The notes under the pieces were generated by a model. The model ran no database searches. It was not told the origin of the DNA and was given only the letters and a program-made list of their open reading frames with translations. 64,000 nt of DNA from contig NZ_CP162006.1 of NCBI RefSeq assembly GCF_040822085.1, positions 3,100,001 through 3,164,000 of the forward strand, written 5' to 3'. Position 1 is the stretch's first letter; the number at the start of each line of letters is the position of its first letter. The translations under genes and the position numbers were made by a program. Origin of the DNA: Rhodoferax sp. WC2427 (GTDB lineage Bacteria; Pseudomonadota; Gammaproteobacteria; Burkholderiales; Burkholderiaceae_C). This document shows positions 45,853 through 54,832 of the stretch, piece by piece.

Positions 45853-47031
45853 ATGCACAAAGACTTTTCCCTGTCGGCCACCACGGCGGGCTTCCTGGCC
45901 GTGCTGATTTCCTATTCCGGCCCGCTGGTGATCTTTTTCCAGGCCGCCCAGAACGCCCAGGTTTCCCCGGACATGATGGCCTCGTGGGTCTGGGCGATTT
46001 CCATCGGTGCCGGGGTCTCGGGCATCCTGCTGAGTTGGTGGCTCAAGGTGCCGGTGGTCACAGCCTGGTCGGCACCCGGTACCGCCCTGCTGGTCACGCT
46101 ATTTCCGCACATTTCGCTGGAGCAGGCCGTGGGTGCCTACCTGGTAGCGGCGGTGGCCATTCTGGGCATCGGTGCGTCGGGCTATTTTGACAAGCTGATG
46201 CACGCCATCCCCAAGGGCATAGCCTGCGCCATGATGGCCGGCATCCTGTTCCAGTTTGGGGTTGGCACGTTCCAGGCGGTCAAGACCATGCCCGCCATCA
46301 CCTTCGGCATGATCGCCGTTTATCTGCTGTTCCGGCGCTTGCTGCCCCGGTATTGCCTGGTGGTCTTGCTCATCGCCAGCCTGGCCATGGCGGTCATGTT
46401 CAAGGGGGTCAGCCTGGCCGGGGTGACCTTCCAACTGGCCCACCCGCTGTTCATCCGGCCGGAATGGACCTGGGGTGCCACCCTCAGCCTGGCGCTGCCC
46501 CTGGTGCTGGTCAGCGTGACCGGGCAGTTCCTGCCGGGCATGGCGATTTTGCGCAGCGCAGGCTACAGCACACCGGCCCGGCCCATCATCATGGTGACCA
46601 GCCTGGCATCGGTGGGTACCGCCTTTTTTGGCGGCATCACGGTGGTGATCGCGGCCATCACCGCGGCACTGTGCACCGGCAAGGACGCGCACGAAGACGC
46701 CCGCAAGCGCTATGTGGCCGGTATAGCCAACGGCGTCTTTTACCTGGTCGGTGGCTGCTTTGCAGGCACCATCATTCTGTTTTTCGCGGCCCTGCCCAAA
46801 GAGCTGATCGCGGTACTGGCGGGGCTGGCCCTGGTCGGGGCCATCTCGGGCAGCCTGGCCGGTGCCCTGCAGGAGGCCGACCACCGCGAGGCCTCGGTCA
46901 TCACCTTTTTGGCCACCGCGTCCGGCATGGGCTTCTGGGGCCTGGGGTCGGCATTTTGGGGCGTGGTGTTGGGGGCGGTCGCCTACCTGCTGCTGCACAA
47001 GCGCTGGTCCGTCCCGGCGCAGACTGTTTAG
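45853..47031 (+). CDS. benE: Benzoate/H+ symporter BenE family
   Basis: A 392-residue membrane protein of the BenE family with about 12 helices, starting MHKDFSLSATTAGFLAVLIS. Visible: VSPDMMASWVWAISIGAGVS, the KVPVVTAWSAPGTALL segment, and VTGQFLPGMAILRSAGYSTP, all family hallmarks. The second benzoate permease of the cluster, 35 bases after benK. It is convergent with the IclR gene, overlapping it by four bases. Confidence 0.93.
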   Translation: MHKDFSLSATTAGFLAVLISYSGPLVIFFQAAQNAQVSPDMMASWVWAISIGAGVSGILLSWWLKVPVVTAWSAPGTALLVTLFPHISLEQAVGAYLVAAVAILGIGASGYFDKLMHAIPKGIACAMMAGILFQFGVGTFQAVKTMPAITFGMIAVYLLFRRLLPRYCLVVLLIASLAMAVMFKGVSLAGVTFQLAHPLFIRPEWTWGATLSLALPLVLVSVTGQFLPGMAILRSAGYSTPARPIIMVTSLASVGTAFFGGITVVIAAITAALCTGKDAHEDARKRYVAGIANGVFYLVGGCFAGTIILFFAALPKELIAVLAGLALVGAISGSLAGALQEADHREASVITFLATASGMGFWGLGSAFWGVVLGAVAYLLLHKRWSVPAQTV

Positions 47032-47834
47032 CGGGCCCCGCTGGAGCGCAACAGCATGGAAATGGTATGCGCCGCCTCGCGCAAAGCGGGCAGCATGGTC
47101 TGCTGCATGGCCTCGGCGCTGCTGCGGTTGGCCTGGCCTGAAATATTCAGCGCCGCCACCGTCACACCGGCCCGGTTGAACACCGGCGCCGCCATGGAGA
47201 TCAAGCCCTCCTCCAACTCCTGGTCCACCAGGCACCAGCCCTGGGTACGCACCTGCTGCACCTGCCGCAGCAGTGCGGCCGGGTCGGTCAGGGTATGGCG
47301 GGTGCGGGCCTGCAGATCACTGGCGCGCAAATGATCTTCCACTTCGGCATCCGACAAGCCCGCCAGCAGCACCCGGCCCAGCGAGGTGCAGTAAGCCGGC
47401 AGGCGCGAACCCACGCCCAGATTGAGCGACATGATCTTGTGGGTGTGCACGCGCAGCACATAGACGATGTCGCTGCGGTCCAGCACGGCGGCAGAGCACG
47501 ACTCCTTGACCTGCTCGGCCAGGCGCTCCATCACCGGCTCGGCCAGGTTCCAGATCGGCAAGGACGACAAATAGGCAAAGCCCAGCTCCAGGATGCGCGG
47601 CGTGAGGTGGAAGTACTTGCCGTCGCCATCCACATAGCCCAGGGTTTGCAGGGTCAGCAGGATGCGGCGCGCCCCGGCACGGGTCAGGCCGGTGCTGGCC
47701 GCAACCTCGCTCAGGGTTTGTTGCTGCGCTTGGGCGTTGAACGAGCGGATCACCTCCAGCCCGCGGGCGAAGGACTGCACGTAGCTGTCGCCGGGCTCGG
47801 GAGCGCTCTCCGGCCGGACTGCGGAATTTGCCAT
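47028..47834 (-). CDS. IclR-family regulator, PcaR/PcaU-like
   Basis: A 268-residue regulator with a winged helix (about 15-75: VQSFARGLEVIRSFNAQ, then LSEVAASTGLTRAGARRILLTL) and an IclR effector domain with SLGRVLLAGLSDAEVEDHL. The ATG at 47834 is used; a TTG is six bases upstream. Divergent from pcaI, it probably controls pcaIJF in response to beta-ketoadipate, as PcaR does in Pseudomonas. Confidence 0.88.
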   Translation of the reverse strand: MANSAVRPESAPEPGDSYVQSFARGLEVIRSFNAQAQQQTLSEVAASTGLTRAGARRILLTLQTLGYVDGDGKYFHLTPRILELGFAYLSSLPIWNLAEPVMERLAEQVKESCSAAVLDRSDIVYVLRVHTHKIMSLNLGVGSRLPAYCTSLGRVLLAGLSDAEVEDHLRASDLQARTRHTLTDPAALLRQVQQVRTQGWCLVDQELEEGLISMAAPVFNRAGVTVAALNISGQANRSSAEAMQQTMLPALREAAHTISMLLRSSGAR

Positions 47835-47864
47835 GGTCAATAAAATCTTTTAAAATTCATTATA

Positions 47865-47890
47865 CGAACATTTGTTCTTATTGCGAACAA
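47865..47890. promoter_or_regulatory. IclR-type operator candidate ahead of pcaI
   Basis: CGAACATTTGTTC holds the palindrome GAACA-TT-TGTTC (47866-47877), and a second GCGAACAA lies at 47883-47890, giving direct repeats of CGAACA about 19 bases apart. Located between the divergent IclR and pcaI genes. Confidence 0.55.
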
Positions 47891-47935
47891 CGGGATGCCG
47901 CACCCTTTTGCGGAGAACTTTGCAGGAGTGCGTGT

Positions 47936-48652
47936 GTGATCAACAAAATTGCGGCCTCGGTTGCCGAGGCATTGTCAGGTATCCAGGACGGGGCCACCGT
48001 GCTGATCGGTGGCTTTGGCACCGCCGGTATTCCCAACGAACTCATCGATGGGCTGATCGACCAGGGTGCCCGCGACCTGACCGTGGTCAACAACAACGCG
48101 GGCAACGGCGAGACCGGGCTGGCCGCGCTGCTCAAGGCCGGGCGGGTGCGCAAGATCATCTGCAGCTTTCCGCGCCAGGCCGACAGCCAGGTGTTCGATG
48201 GCCTGTACCGCAGCGGCCAGCTGGAACTGGAACTGGTGCCCCAGGGCAACCTGGCCGAGCGCCTGCGCGCCGCCGGGGCGGGTGTGGGTGCTTTCTTTAC
48301 CCCCACCGGTTTTGGCACGGAACTGGCCAAAAACGCCGACGGCAGCCCCAAGGAAACCAGGGTCATCAACGGCAAGTCGTACGTGCTGGAGTACCCGATT
48401 TACGGCGACGTGGCCCTCATCAAAGCCGAAAGCGGCGACCGCTGGGGCAACTTGGTCTACCGCAAGGCAGCCCGCAACTTTGGCCCGGTGATGGCCACCG
48501 CCGCCAAGCGCACCGTAGCCACCGTGCACTCCATCGTAGAACTGGGCGCGCTGGACTCCGAGGCCATCGTCACGCCCGGCATCCATGTCTCCAAGATCGT
48601 CCACATCCACCACGTGGCCACCCAGGCCGGTGGTTTCAAAAACGCCGCATAG
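47936..48652 (+). CDS. pcaI: 3-oxoadipate CoA-transferase subunit A
   Basis: A 238-residue CoA-transferase subunit that with PcaJ moves CoA from succinyl-CoA to beta-ketoadipate. The GTG at 47936 follows AGGAG; it reads MINKIAASVAEALSG. The family signature VLIGGFGTAGIPNELIDGL lies at about 25-42, then VNNNAGNGETGLAALL. pcaJ starts 14 bases later. Confidence 0.94.
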   Translation: MINKIAASVAEALSGIQDGATVLIGGFGTAGIPNELIDGLIDQGARDLTVVNNNAGNGETGLAALLKAGRVRKIICSFPRQADSQVFDGLYRSGQLELELVPQGNLAERLRAAGAGVGAFFTPTGFGTELAKNADGSPKETRVINGKSYVLEYPIYGDVALIKAESGDRWGNLVYRKAARNFGPVMATAAKRTVATVHSIVELGALDSEAIVTPGIHVSKIVHIHHVATQAGGFKNAA

Positions 48653-48666
48653 CCCGGAGATACAGC

Positions 48667-49311
48667 ATGAGCAGCTACCAAAAACGCAGCAAAGACGAAC
48701 TCGCCCAGCGCGTGGCCCAAGACATCCATGACGGGGCCTACGTGAACCTCGGCATCGGCCAGCCCACCTTGGTGGCCAACCACATCCCGGCCACCATCGA
48801 GGTGGTGTTGCACAGCGAAAACGGCATCCTCGGCATGGGCCCCGCCCCCGCTGCGGGCGAGGAAGACTACGACCTGATCAACGCGGGCAAGCAGCCGGTG
48901 ACCTTGCTGGACGGCGGCGCGTACTTCCACCACGCCGACAGCTTCGCCATGATGCGCGGCGGCCACCTGGACATCTGCGTGCTGGGCGCCTTCCAGGTCT
49001 CAAGCACCGGCGACCTGGCCAACTGGAGCACCGGCGAGCCCGGCTCCATCCCCGCCGTGGGCGGTGCCATGGACCTGGCCATCGGTGCCAAGCAGACCTG
49101 GGTGATGATGGATTTGCTGACCAAAAAGGGCGAGAGCAAGGTGGTCGAGGCCTGCAACTACCCCCTCACGGGCATCGCCTGCGTCAAGCGCATCTACTCC
49201 GACCTGGCCACCCTGGCCTGCACGCCGCAAGGCCTGCAGTTGATCGACAAGGTCGAAGGGCTGGAGCACGCCGAGCTGGAGCGCCTGGTGGGCCTGCCCA
49301 TCCGAGCCTGA
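48667..49311 (+). CDS. pcaJ: 3-oxoadipate CoA-transferase subunit B
   Basis: A 214-residue partner of PcaI. Motifs: [16 protein letters not shown], and [18 protein letters not shown] with the active-site Glu that carries Co[19 protein letters not shown] later. It completes the two-subunit transferase. Confidence 0.94.
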   Translation: MSSYQKRSKDELAQRVAQDIHDGAYVNLGIGQPTLVANHIPATIEVVLHSENGILGMGPAPAAGEEDYDLINAGKQPVTLLDGGAYFHHADSFAMMRGGHLDICVLGAFQVSSTGDLANWSTGEPGSIPAVGGAMDLAIGAKQTWVMMDLLTKKGESKVVEACNYPLTGIACVKRIYSDLATLACTPQGLQLIDKVEGLEHAELERLVGLPIRA

Positions 49312-49357
49312 GCGCAGGCCTGCATCCACCGTTGACCCCAACCGTACCGAGAACCCC

Positions 49358-50560
49358 ATGAACCAAGCCTTTATCTGCGACGCCATCCGCACCCCCTTTG
49401 GCCGCTACGGCGGTGCCCTGAGCGGCGTGCGCGCCGACGACCTCGGTGCCATTCCCCTGCGGGCCTTGATGGCCCGCAATCCGAACGTCGACTGGGCCGC
49501 CGTCACCGATGTGATCTACGGCTGCGCCAACCAGGCCGGTGAAGATAACCGCAACGTGGCCCGCATGAGCGCGCTGCTGGCGGGCCTGCCCCTGGTAGTG
49601 CCCGGCTCTACCGTGAACCGCCTGTGCGGCTCGGGTTTGGATGCCTTGGGCACTGCAGCGCGCGCCATCAAAGCGGGAGAAGCTACATTAATGATAGCGG
49701 GCGGCGTCGAGAGCATGAGCCGCGCACCCTTCGTCATGCCCAAGGCCGAGTCGGCCTTCAGCCGCAGCAACGCGGTGCACGACACCACCATCGGCTGGCG
49801 CTTCATCAATAAGCTGATGAAAGAGCAGTACGGCGTGGACTCCATGCCCGAAACCGCCGAAAACGTGGCCACCGACTTCCGCATCAGCCGCGAAGACCAG
49901 GACACCATGGCCCTGCACAGCCAGCTGCGCGCCGTGGCCGCCCAACAGGCCGGGCACCTGGCGCGCGAGATCACCGCTGTCTCCATTGCGCAGAAAAAGG
50001 GCGATGCCATCGTGGTAGACACTGACGAGCACCCGCGCGCCACCAGCATGGAGACCCTGGCCAAGCTCAAGCCCGTGGTACGCCCCGGCGGCACCGTCAC
50101 CGCAGGCAATGCCTCGGGCGTGAACGATGGCGCCTGCGCCCTGCTGCTGGCCGACGCAGCCACGGCCGCCAAAAACGGCCTGACACCGCGCGCCCGCGTG
50201 GTCGGCATGGCCACCGCCGGTGTGGCCCCGCGCGTCATGGGCATCGGCCCGGCACCGGCCACCGAAAAAGTGCTGGCCCTCACCGGCCTGACGCTGGCGC
50301 AGCTGGACGTGATCGAGCTGAACGAAGCCTTTGCGGCGCAGGGCCTGGCGGTGCTGCGCCAGTTGGGTCTGCAGGACGATGACGAGCGGGTGAATGCCTG
50401 GGGCGGTGCCATCGCGCTGGGCCACCCCCTGGGTGCCAGCGGCGCACGCCTGGCCACCACCGCCATCAACCGCCTGCACGCCACCGGTGGCCGCTATGCG
50501 CTGTGCACCATGTGCATTGGCGTGGGCCAGGGCATTGCGCTGGTGCTGGAAAGAGTTTGA
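49358..50560 (+). CDS. pcaF: Beta-ketoadipyl-CoA thiolase
   Basis: A 400-residue thiolase that splits beta-ketoadipyl-CoA into succinyl-CoA and acetyl-CoA. Starts [20 protein letters not shown] (PcaF/PaaJ hallmark). Catalytic Cys lies in [12 protein letters not shown] (about residue 90), His in [11 protein letters not shown] and second Cys in [10 protein letters not shown]. It closes the pca operon, 46 bases after pcaJ. Confidence 0.94.
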   Translation: MNQAFICDAIRTPFGRYGGALSGVRADDLGAIPLRALMARNPNVDWAAVTDVIYGCANQAGEDNRNVARMSALLAGLPLVVPGSTVNRLCGSGLDALGTAARAIKAGEATLMIAGGVESMSRAPFVMPKAESAFSRSNAVHDTTIGWRFINKLMKEQYGVDSMPETAENVATDFRISREDQDTMALHSQLRAVAAQQAGHLAREITAVSIAQKKGDAIVVDTDEHPRATSMETLAKLKPVVRPGGTVTAGNASGVNDGACALLLADAATAAKNGLTPRARVVGMATAGVAPRVMGIGPAPATEKVLALTGLTLAQLDVIELNEAFAAQGLAVLRQLGLQDDDERVNAWGGAIALGHPLGASGARLATTAINRLHATGGRYALCTMCIGVGQGIALVLERV

Positions 50561-50581
50561 TGGGCGATTACGTCTGTGCTG

Positions 50582-51196
50582 TCAGGCAGTTCGGTCAGCA
50601 GCCATGGCCTCGCAGCCGCGCACAACTTCAGCGGCTATGTCCACCAACCGCATGCTTCGGGAACGGGCAGCCCTTCGCAGTTGTTCAAAAGCTGTCCCAC
50701 GTTCTAAACGGTACTGCATCATGGTGACCCCAACTGCGACGTTGATGCTTCGCTCGCTATCCAATGCATCTTGCAACTGCTTATGTGTAGTACGTAGCTT
50801 ATTCAACTCATCCGCACGTGCCAGCGCGGCCTCGATGGCAGGCAGTAATTGCGCCTCATCTATCGGTTTAACCAAGAAGGCCAAGGCTCCCTGCGCTATC
50901 GCTAGTTGCACAATCCGCTCGTCACTGTATGCGCTGAGCATTAGAAAGGGTATGTGATCCAGTTCGCGTAGTCGCTCCGCCAGGAATAGGCCACTCTGAC
51001 CAGGCATGCGTACGTCCAAAATGACCAGGTTAGGTCGGCGGCCGCAAGCCAGCATTTCTTCCGCTTCTACTGAGCTCTTAGCCGTGCTGACGGCATATCC
51101 AGCTCTCGCCAGGCTGGCTGCCAGCGTAGCCAGCACCAGGCGGTCATCATCGACAAGAAGTATGTGAGGGGTCTCTTTATTAGCCACGGTATTCAT
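50582..51196 (-). CDS. Response regulator with ANTAR RNA-binding output domain
   Basis: A 204-residue protein: receiver domain (about 10-125) with phospho-acceptor Asp61 (LVILDVRMPGQ) and Lys in FLVKPIDEAQ; a coiled coil; and a C-terminal ANTAR domain (about 140-195) with INVAVGVTMMQYRL and AFEQLRRAARSRSMRLVDIA. ANTAR proteins bind paired RNA hairpins and prevent termination. Its ATG overlaps the kinase stop by four bases. Target RNA not identified in the window. Confidence 0.9.
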   Translation of the reverse strand: MNTVANKETPHILLVDDDRLVLATLAASLARAGYAVSTAKSSVEAEEMLACGRRPNLVILDVRMPGQSGLFLAERLRELDHIPFLMLSAYSDERIVQLAIAQGALAFLVKPIDEAQLLPAIEAALARADELNKLRTTHKQLQDALDSERSINVAVGVTMMQYRLERGTAFEQLRRAARSRSMRLVDIAAEVVRGCEAMAADRTA

Positions 51197-53364
51197 TTCA
51201 TCATCAGCACTGGCGCACTTAGTACCAGCTCAACCACCATCTCGTCGTTAACACGCTCGACGTTGAGTTGAGCCCCAGTGCTGGGCATGAGGTGTACCAT
51301 CAGTTGCTGGCCTGATCCTGACAACGGGTCCGGCGAAATCGGTAGACCGGGCGTGACGCTATTGGTGATGCGCACCCTAGCGCAACCTTCCCGCACTAGC
51401 TGCACCAGGCTAACGCACACGGAAGGTTGGTTTGGGTTGCTGTGCTTGACGGAATTGAAGAGCACCTCATTCAATATCATCGCCAAGGGCACAGTCTCTT
51501 CCTCTGAAATGAAGAAATTTGCCTCGGTTTGACTCTCCATCATCTCCACCGGCACCTGCCAAATGTCTCTTATCTGCGCAACGATGGCGCGCATCAACTC
51601 GCGCAGGGAAACCCTGCCCGCGCTCGTTTGTCCTTGCAAGCCATGGATCGTAGCGATGCTCTTGATTTGGCCAATAGCCTGATTTAATGCCGGTGCTGTG
51701 TCCGGATGCTGCTGCCCGAACTGGCGCAGCAAGCCGGTGATGCCTTGAAGATTATTTTTGATGCGATGGTGCACCTCACGCACCAACGCCGCACGCTGGG
51801 CTGCTTCGTCAAGGCGCCGCCGCTCATCGCGACGGTGCCGATCCGAGACATCAATGTAGGTGACTACATAGTTGACAATGTTCCCTTTGTCATCGGCTAC
51901 CCCGGTAACTGTCAATGAAGCACGGAACTCCCGCCCCGTCGCATGTGGGCACCACAGTTCACCCGCCCAACTACCTGTAGTTTGAACCGTAGCGTAAATG
52001 TACTCATAGACCGTGTCTGGATAGCGAGCAAGGCGCAACTGCAGTGCGTGCTGACCCACCAATTCGTCTCCTCTGTATCCCGTGATGCGAGTGAACGCAG
52101 CGTTGACCTGCAAGACCTTGCGTTGGTCATCCATTACCAGAATGCCTTCCTGGGCTTCAAACGCGACAGCAGAAATGCGAAGGGCAGCGTTGACCCTTTC
52201 TAATTCCAATTGGCTTTGCTTGAGCGGTGTGATGTCTGACACCTGAACAAAGAACCCTAATACTTCACCATCCACCCGATCTGCAATGTACTGCGCCCAC
52301 GTGTAGCCCGTCTCGCCATTGGCTTTCACCAGAGTGCGCTCGAACTGCTGGTCTTCACCGCGCAGCACCGCGCGTATATGGATCTCATTCTTGGCGAACA
52401 ACTCTGGACCCAGCAACTCCTGCATGGAAATGCCGCGCATCTGCGATTCGTTGCGACCGAACCAGATTTGGTACTGTGAGTTGGAGAATGCACAGCGCAG
52501 ATTCCGCGTCCAGTAGCCCACCATGCCAGGAAGACTGTTGGCGATGCTGGCTATGAAGCGTTCCTGCTGGCGCACAAGTCGCTCCCCAGCACGTATGTCG
52601 GTCAAATCACGGGTCACGGACACCACGCCTAGTAGCGCATTGGCGTCGTCTGCATAGGGGTAACAGGTGGACTCCAGGTTGCGTAGACTGTCCCTGTGAA
52701 ACGATGTTTCCACATTTACTAGCTGTGGTTCCCGCGTTGCCATGCAGTGTGAAAGTGCATCCTTTCGGGCCTGATTGAAAGAGCCGAGTGGCACTACAGG
52801 CACTTCAATGTTCGTGTGTCCAAGTACTTGCTCGCGTGCCAGACCGGTCGTTTGACACCATGCATCGTTCACCATCAGGTAGCGCTGCTGCAAATCCACC
52901 ACGCTCACCATCTCGCTGATGGAGTTCACCACGTATTTGAAAGTGCGCAACTCCTGCTTGATGCGCATGCGGGCTGTGATGTCTACGTAAATAGTCAGAA
53001 AACCACCACCGGGCACCGGGCTGCGCTTGATTGCTACCACCGTGCCATCCGGCCGGGTGTGATCGTAGGTCTCGGGAAGCAAGTGGCATAGTTCTGCGAT
53101 ACGGCGATGCGCCTCCTGCTGAGGGTCGCATGGGCCGAACTCTCCAGCTGTGGCCTGCCGAAGAAATATGTCCAGTAAATGGGTGCCGGGCGTGGCCAGT
53201 TCAGCGGTTAAACCGGTCAACTCCATGGCACGTGGGCTGATAGTTACCAGGCGCCTGTCCCCATCGAACAACGCGATGCCTTCGCCCAGGTTGGCGAAGA
53301 CTTCCAGCAACATATCGAGCTGGCGCCGTGTGACGGAATCTGTGGACGAGTCTTGTGAAGCCAT
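51193..53364 (-). CDS. Multi-PAS sensor histidine kinase of HisKA_2/HWE-like type
   Basis: A 723-residue kinase without clear membrane helices, starting at ATG 53364 (or 53373). At least four PAS domains follow one another: about 15-125, 135-260, 275-390 and 395-515 (for example IRAVLRGEDQQFERTLVKAN and FTRITGYRGDELVG). The HisKA_2 phospho-acceptor is in VREVHHRIKNNLQ (about residue 534) and the ATPase domain has LNEVLFNSVKHSN. It probably phosphorylates the ANTAR regulator encoded right after it. Ligand unknown; several PAS domains suggest a redox, aromatic or light cue. Confidence 0.9.
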   Translation of the reverse strand: MASQDSSTDSVTRRQLDMLLEVFANLGEGIALFDGDRRLVTISPRAMELTGLTAELATPGTHLLDIFLRQATAGEFGPCDPQQEAHRRIAELCHLLPETYDHTRPDGTVVAIKRSPVPGGGFLTIYVDITARMRIKQELRTFKYVVNSISEMVSVVDLQQRYLMVNDAWCQTTGLAREQVLGHTNIEVPVVPLGSFNQARKDALSHCMATREPQLVNVETSFHRDSLRNLESTCYPYADDANALLGVVSVTRDLTDIRAGERLVRQQERFIASIANSLPGMVGYWTRNLRCAFSNSQYQIWFGRNESQMRGISMQELLGPELFAKNEIHIRAVLRGEDQQFERTLVKANGETGYTWAQYIADRVDGEVLGFFVQVSDITPLKQSQLELERVNAALRISAVAFEAQEGILVMDDQRKVLQVNAAFTRITGYRGDELVGQHALQLRLARYPDTVYEYIYATVQTTGSWAGELWCPHATGREFRASLTVTGVADDKGNIVNYVVTYIDVSDRHRRDERRRLDEAAQRAALVREVHHRIKNNLQGITGLLRQFGQQHPDTAPALNQAIGQIKSIATIHGLQGQTSAGRVSLRELMRAIVAQIRDIWQVPVEMMESQTEANFFISEEETVPLAMILNEVLFNSVKHSNPNQPSVCVSLVQLVREGCARVRITNSVTPGLPISPDPLSGSGQQLMVHLMPSTGAQLNVERVNDEMVVELVLSAPVLMMK

Positions 53365-53586
53365 GGCACCCACAGTATGAAAGGCTGGATTATCTGGGTA
53401 GTCAGCAAACGGACAACGATCTATCTTTATTCCACGCTTCTATGACCTAAAACACACCGGCCGAGACAGCCGCATGCTAAAGTAACAAAACGTTTCTACC
53501 GCCCCTGCACACGGCGTCGAAACACATAAGGCCCCGCCCCCGCCTTGCAATTTTTTGAATGCTCCTTCATTGGTAGCAACAAGAAC

Positions 53587-53700
53587 ATGGCAATGCATTC
53601 ATTTCAGCCAATAGATGCAGGCGCGTTGGGCTCCATTCCCTTCACTCTTGCATTTCAGCCAACCATCCACGATTGGTTTGGCCCGTCGGGTATCAGGCAT
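53587..53700 (+). pseudogene. Possible N-terminal fragment of an EAL-domain protein
   Basis: From the ATG at 53587 the frame reads MAMHSFQPIDAGALGSIPFT then LAFQPTIHDW. GSIPFTLAFQP is very like the start of stand-alone EAL c-di-GMP phosphodiesterases, where AFQPIVD opens the domain. After this the similarity ends and no EAL motif follows, so it is at best a remnant. Confidence 0.35.
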
Positions 53701-53960
53701 GCCGGTGCTATTGGCACACCACTTCTTGATACAGCCGCCCAAGGCCGCCTAGGTTGGAGGCGTATATCTGCGCCGCTGTCAATCAACCCGCCAGGAGTCC
53801 GTGTCTGTCTGAACGCGGGTGAAATTCGGGACGGTCACCCTCGAAGGCACGGCGATGGATGCCAGCAATACCTCGCATCCCGCAGTCCAAACCGGCTACC
53901 CCGCCGCCTGAGGTTGGAAGACGCTCCAACGATGGACACCTCCAATCCTGCAGGCCGATC

Positions 53961-54143
53961 ATGTTAAGGCGCATCAACGCTCAGCAGCTCACAGTCGGTA
54001 TGTAGGTCCAGCAGTTCTGTTGCACCGGGCTGGTCTACCCGTCTTGGCGATCAGGATCCGTTCTCACGGCTCCAAAGGATCTGAGCATTATTTTGTCCAT
54101 TTCCATCGATGAAGTCTGGATCGACTGTAGCTAGGGTCTGGAT
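53961..54143 (+). pseudogene. Degraded N-terminus of an HD-GYP phosphodiesterase (DUF3391 domain)
   Basis: From the ATG at 53961 the frame reads MLRRINAQQLTVGM, stop, VQQFCCTGLVYPSWRSGSVL, TAPKDLSIILSIS, IDEVWIDCS, stop, GLD. This follows the DUF3391 domain found at the start of HD-GYP proteins, where VGMYV, WRSRFLL, DPKDL and EVWIDTSKGLD are usual. The two in-frame TAG codons stand where Tyr and Lys are expected (one base change and one or two). No HD-GYP catalytic domain follows; the rest has been lost. Confidence 0.65.
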
Positions 54144-54286
54144 CTACCACCGACTGAGCACAAGAATCGCCACCACCCGCATCAATAGACAGCTGTATCA
54201 ACGGAAGGCTAAAGAAGCACTTCCTCAACATTGCGACCGATCCATTCTCAAGCTCCAGATTCCCCCGTGAGAAAAAGGCATCCAAA

Positions 54287-54790
54287 ATGACGCTAACTAC
54301 TGTCCCGTCCTTCGCTCAGGAAAATATTCCGCAAATATCCATGCGCGAGTGCCTGAGTTTTCGCCTGGGTACCGTTCACTACGGTATCAATCTCCTGGAG
54401 GTGCAGGAGATTCGCTCCTACACCAAACCTAAGCGCATTGCCAATGCCCCCAAAGAGTTGCTGGGTGTGATCAACCTGCGGGGTGTGCTCGTGCCAATCA
54501 TCGATTTGCGCATCAAGCTGCAGTGCGAGACGGCTGCCTACAACGGCGCCACGGTCGTGATCATATTGAAGTTGCGCAGCAAAGTAATCGGCGCAGTTGT
54601 GGACTCCGTCTCTGACGTGGTGCAACTGGAGCCCGGCTGTATCCAGCCGCCACCGGCTGTGCAAAGCAATGGCGACACCTCCTTCATTACCGGTCTGGCC
54701 ACCGTGGGGGAACGCATGCTCATTCTGATGGATACCGAATCCTTCGTGGGCGATTTCGCGCCCGGTGCCACTGGACCCACGGTCCACTAA
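54287..54790 (+). CDS. cheW: CheW-family chemotaxis coupling protein
   Basis: A 167-residue CheW-like protein. Residues about 20-155 form the CheW fold: CLSFRLGTVHYGINLLEVQE, then IRSYTKPKRIANAPKELLGV and INLRGVLVPIIDLRIKL, a hallmark, and ERMLILMDTESF. It links chemoreceptors to the CheA kinase at the inner membrane. The next gene is a chemoreceptor, 42 bases away. No cheA or cheY is in the window, so this pair feeds a system elsewhere. Confidence 0.93.
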   Translation: MTLTTVPSFAQENIPQISMRECLSFRLGTVHYGINLLEVQEIRSYTKPKRIANAPKELLGVINLRGVLVPIIDLRIKLQCETAAYNGATVVIILKLRSKVIGAVVDSVSDVVQLEPGCIQPPPAVQSNGDTSFITGLATVGERMLILMDTESFVGDFAPGATGPTVH

Positions 54791-54832
54791 TGGCCCAAAA
54801 CAATAGCAACAACATCCCCTAGAGGCAATCAA

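Larger units (their letters stand above)
53365..54286. other. Gene-poor region with decayed coding sequence
   Basis: Between the kinase and cheW. It holds the promoter of the kinase operon near 53380-53460, an EAL-like fragment (53587-53700) and an HD-GYP/DUF3391 fragment (53961-54143), both described separately. The 140-codon frame at 53545-53967 is Arg/Pro-rich outside its first 40 codons and does not look like an intact gene. The last stretch 54144-54286 leads to cheW. Confidence 0.6.

Noticed and set aside
49668..49706. Possible repeat-family copy inside pcaF (GAAGCTACATTAATGATAGC)
   Set aside because: Only the GATAGC core fits and the protein shows no extra residues against usual thiolases.
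53545..53967. 140-codon plus-strand frame as an intact gene
   Set aside because: Only the first 40 codons resemble a known protein; the remainder is Arg/Pro-rich and lies in decayed DNA.
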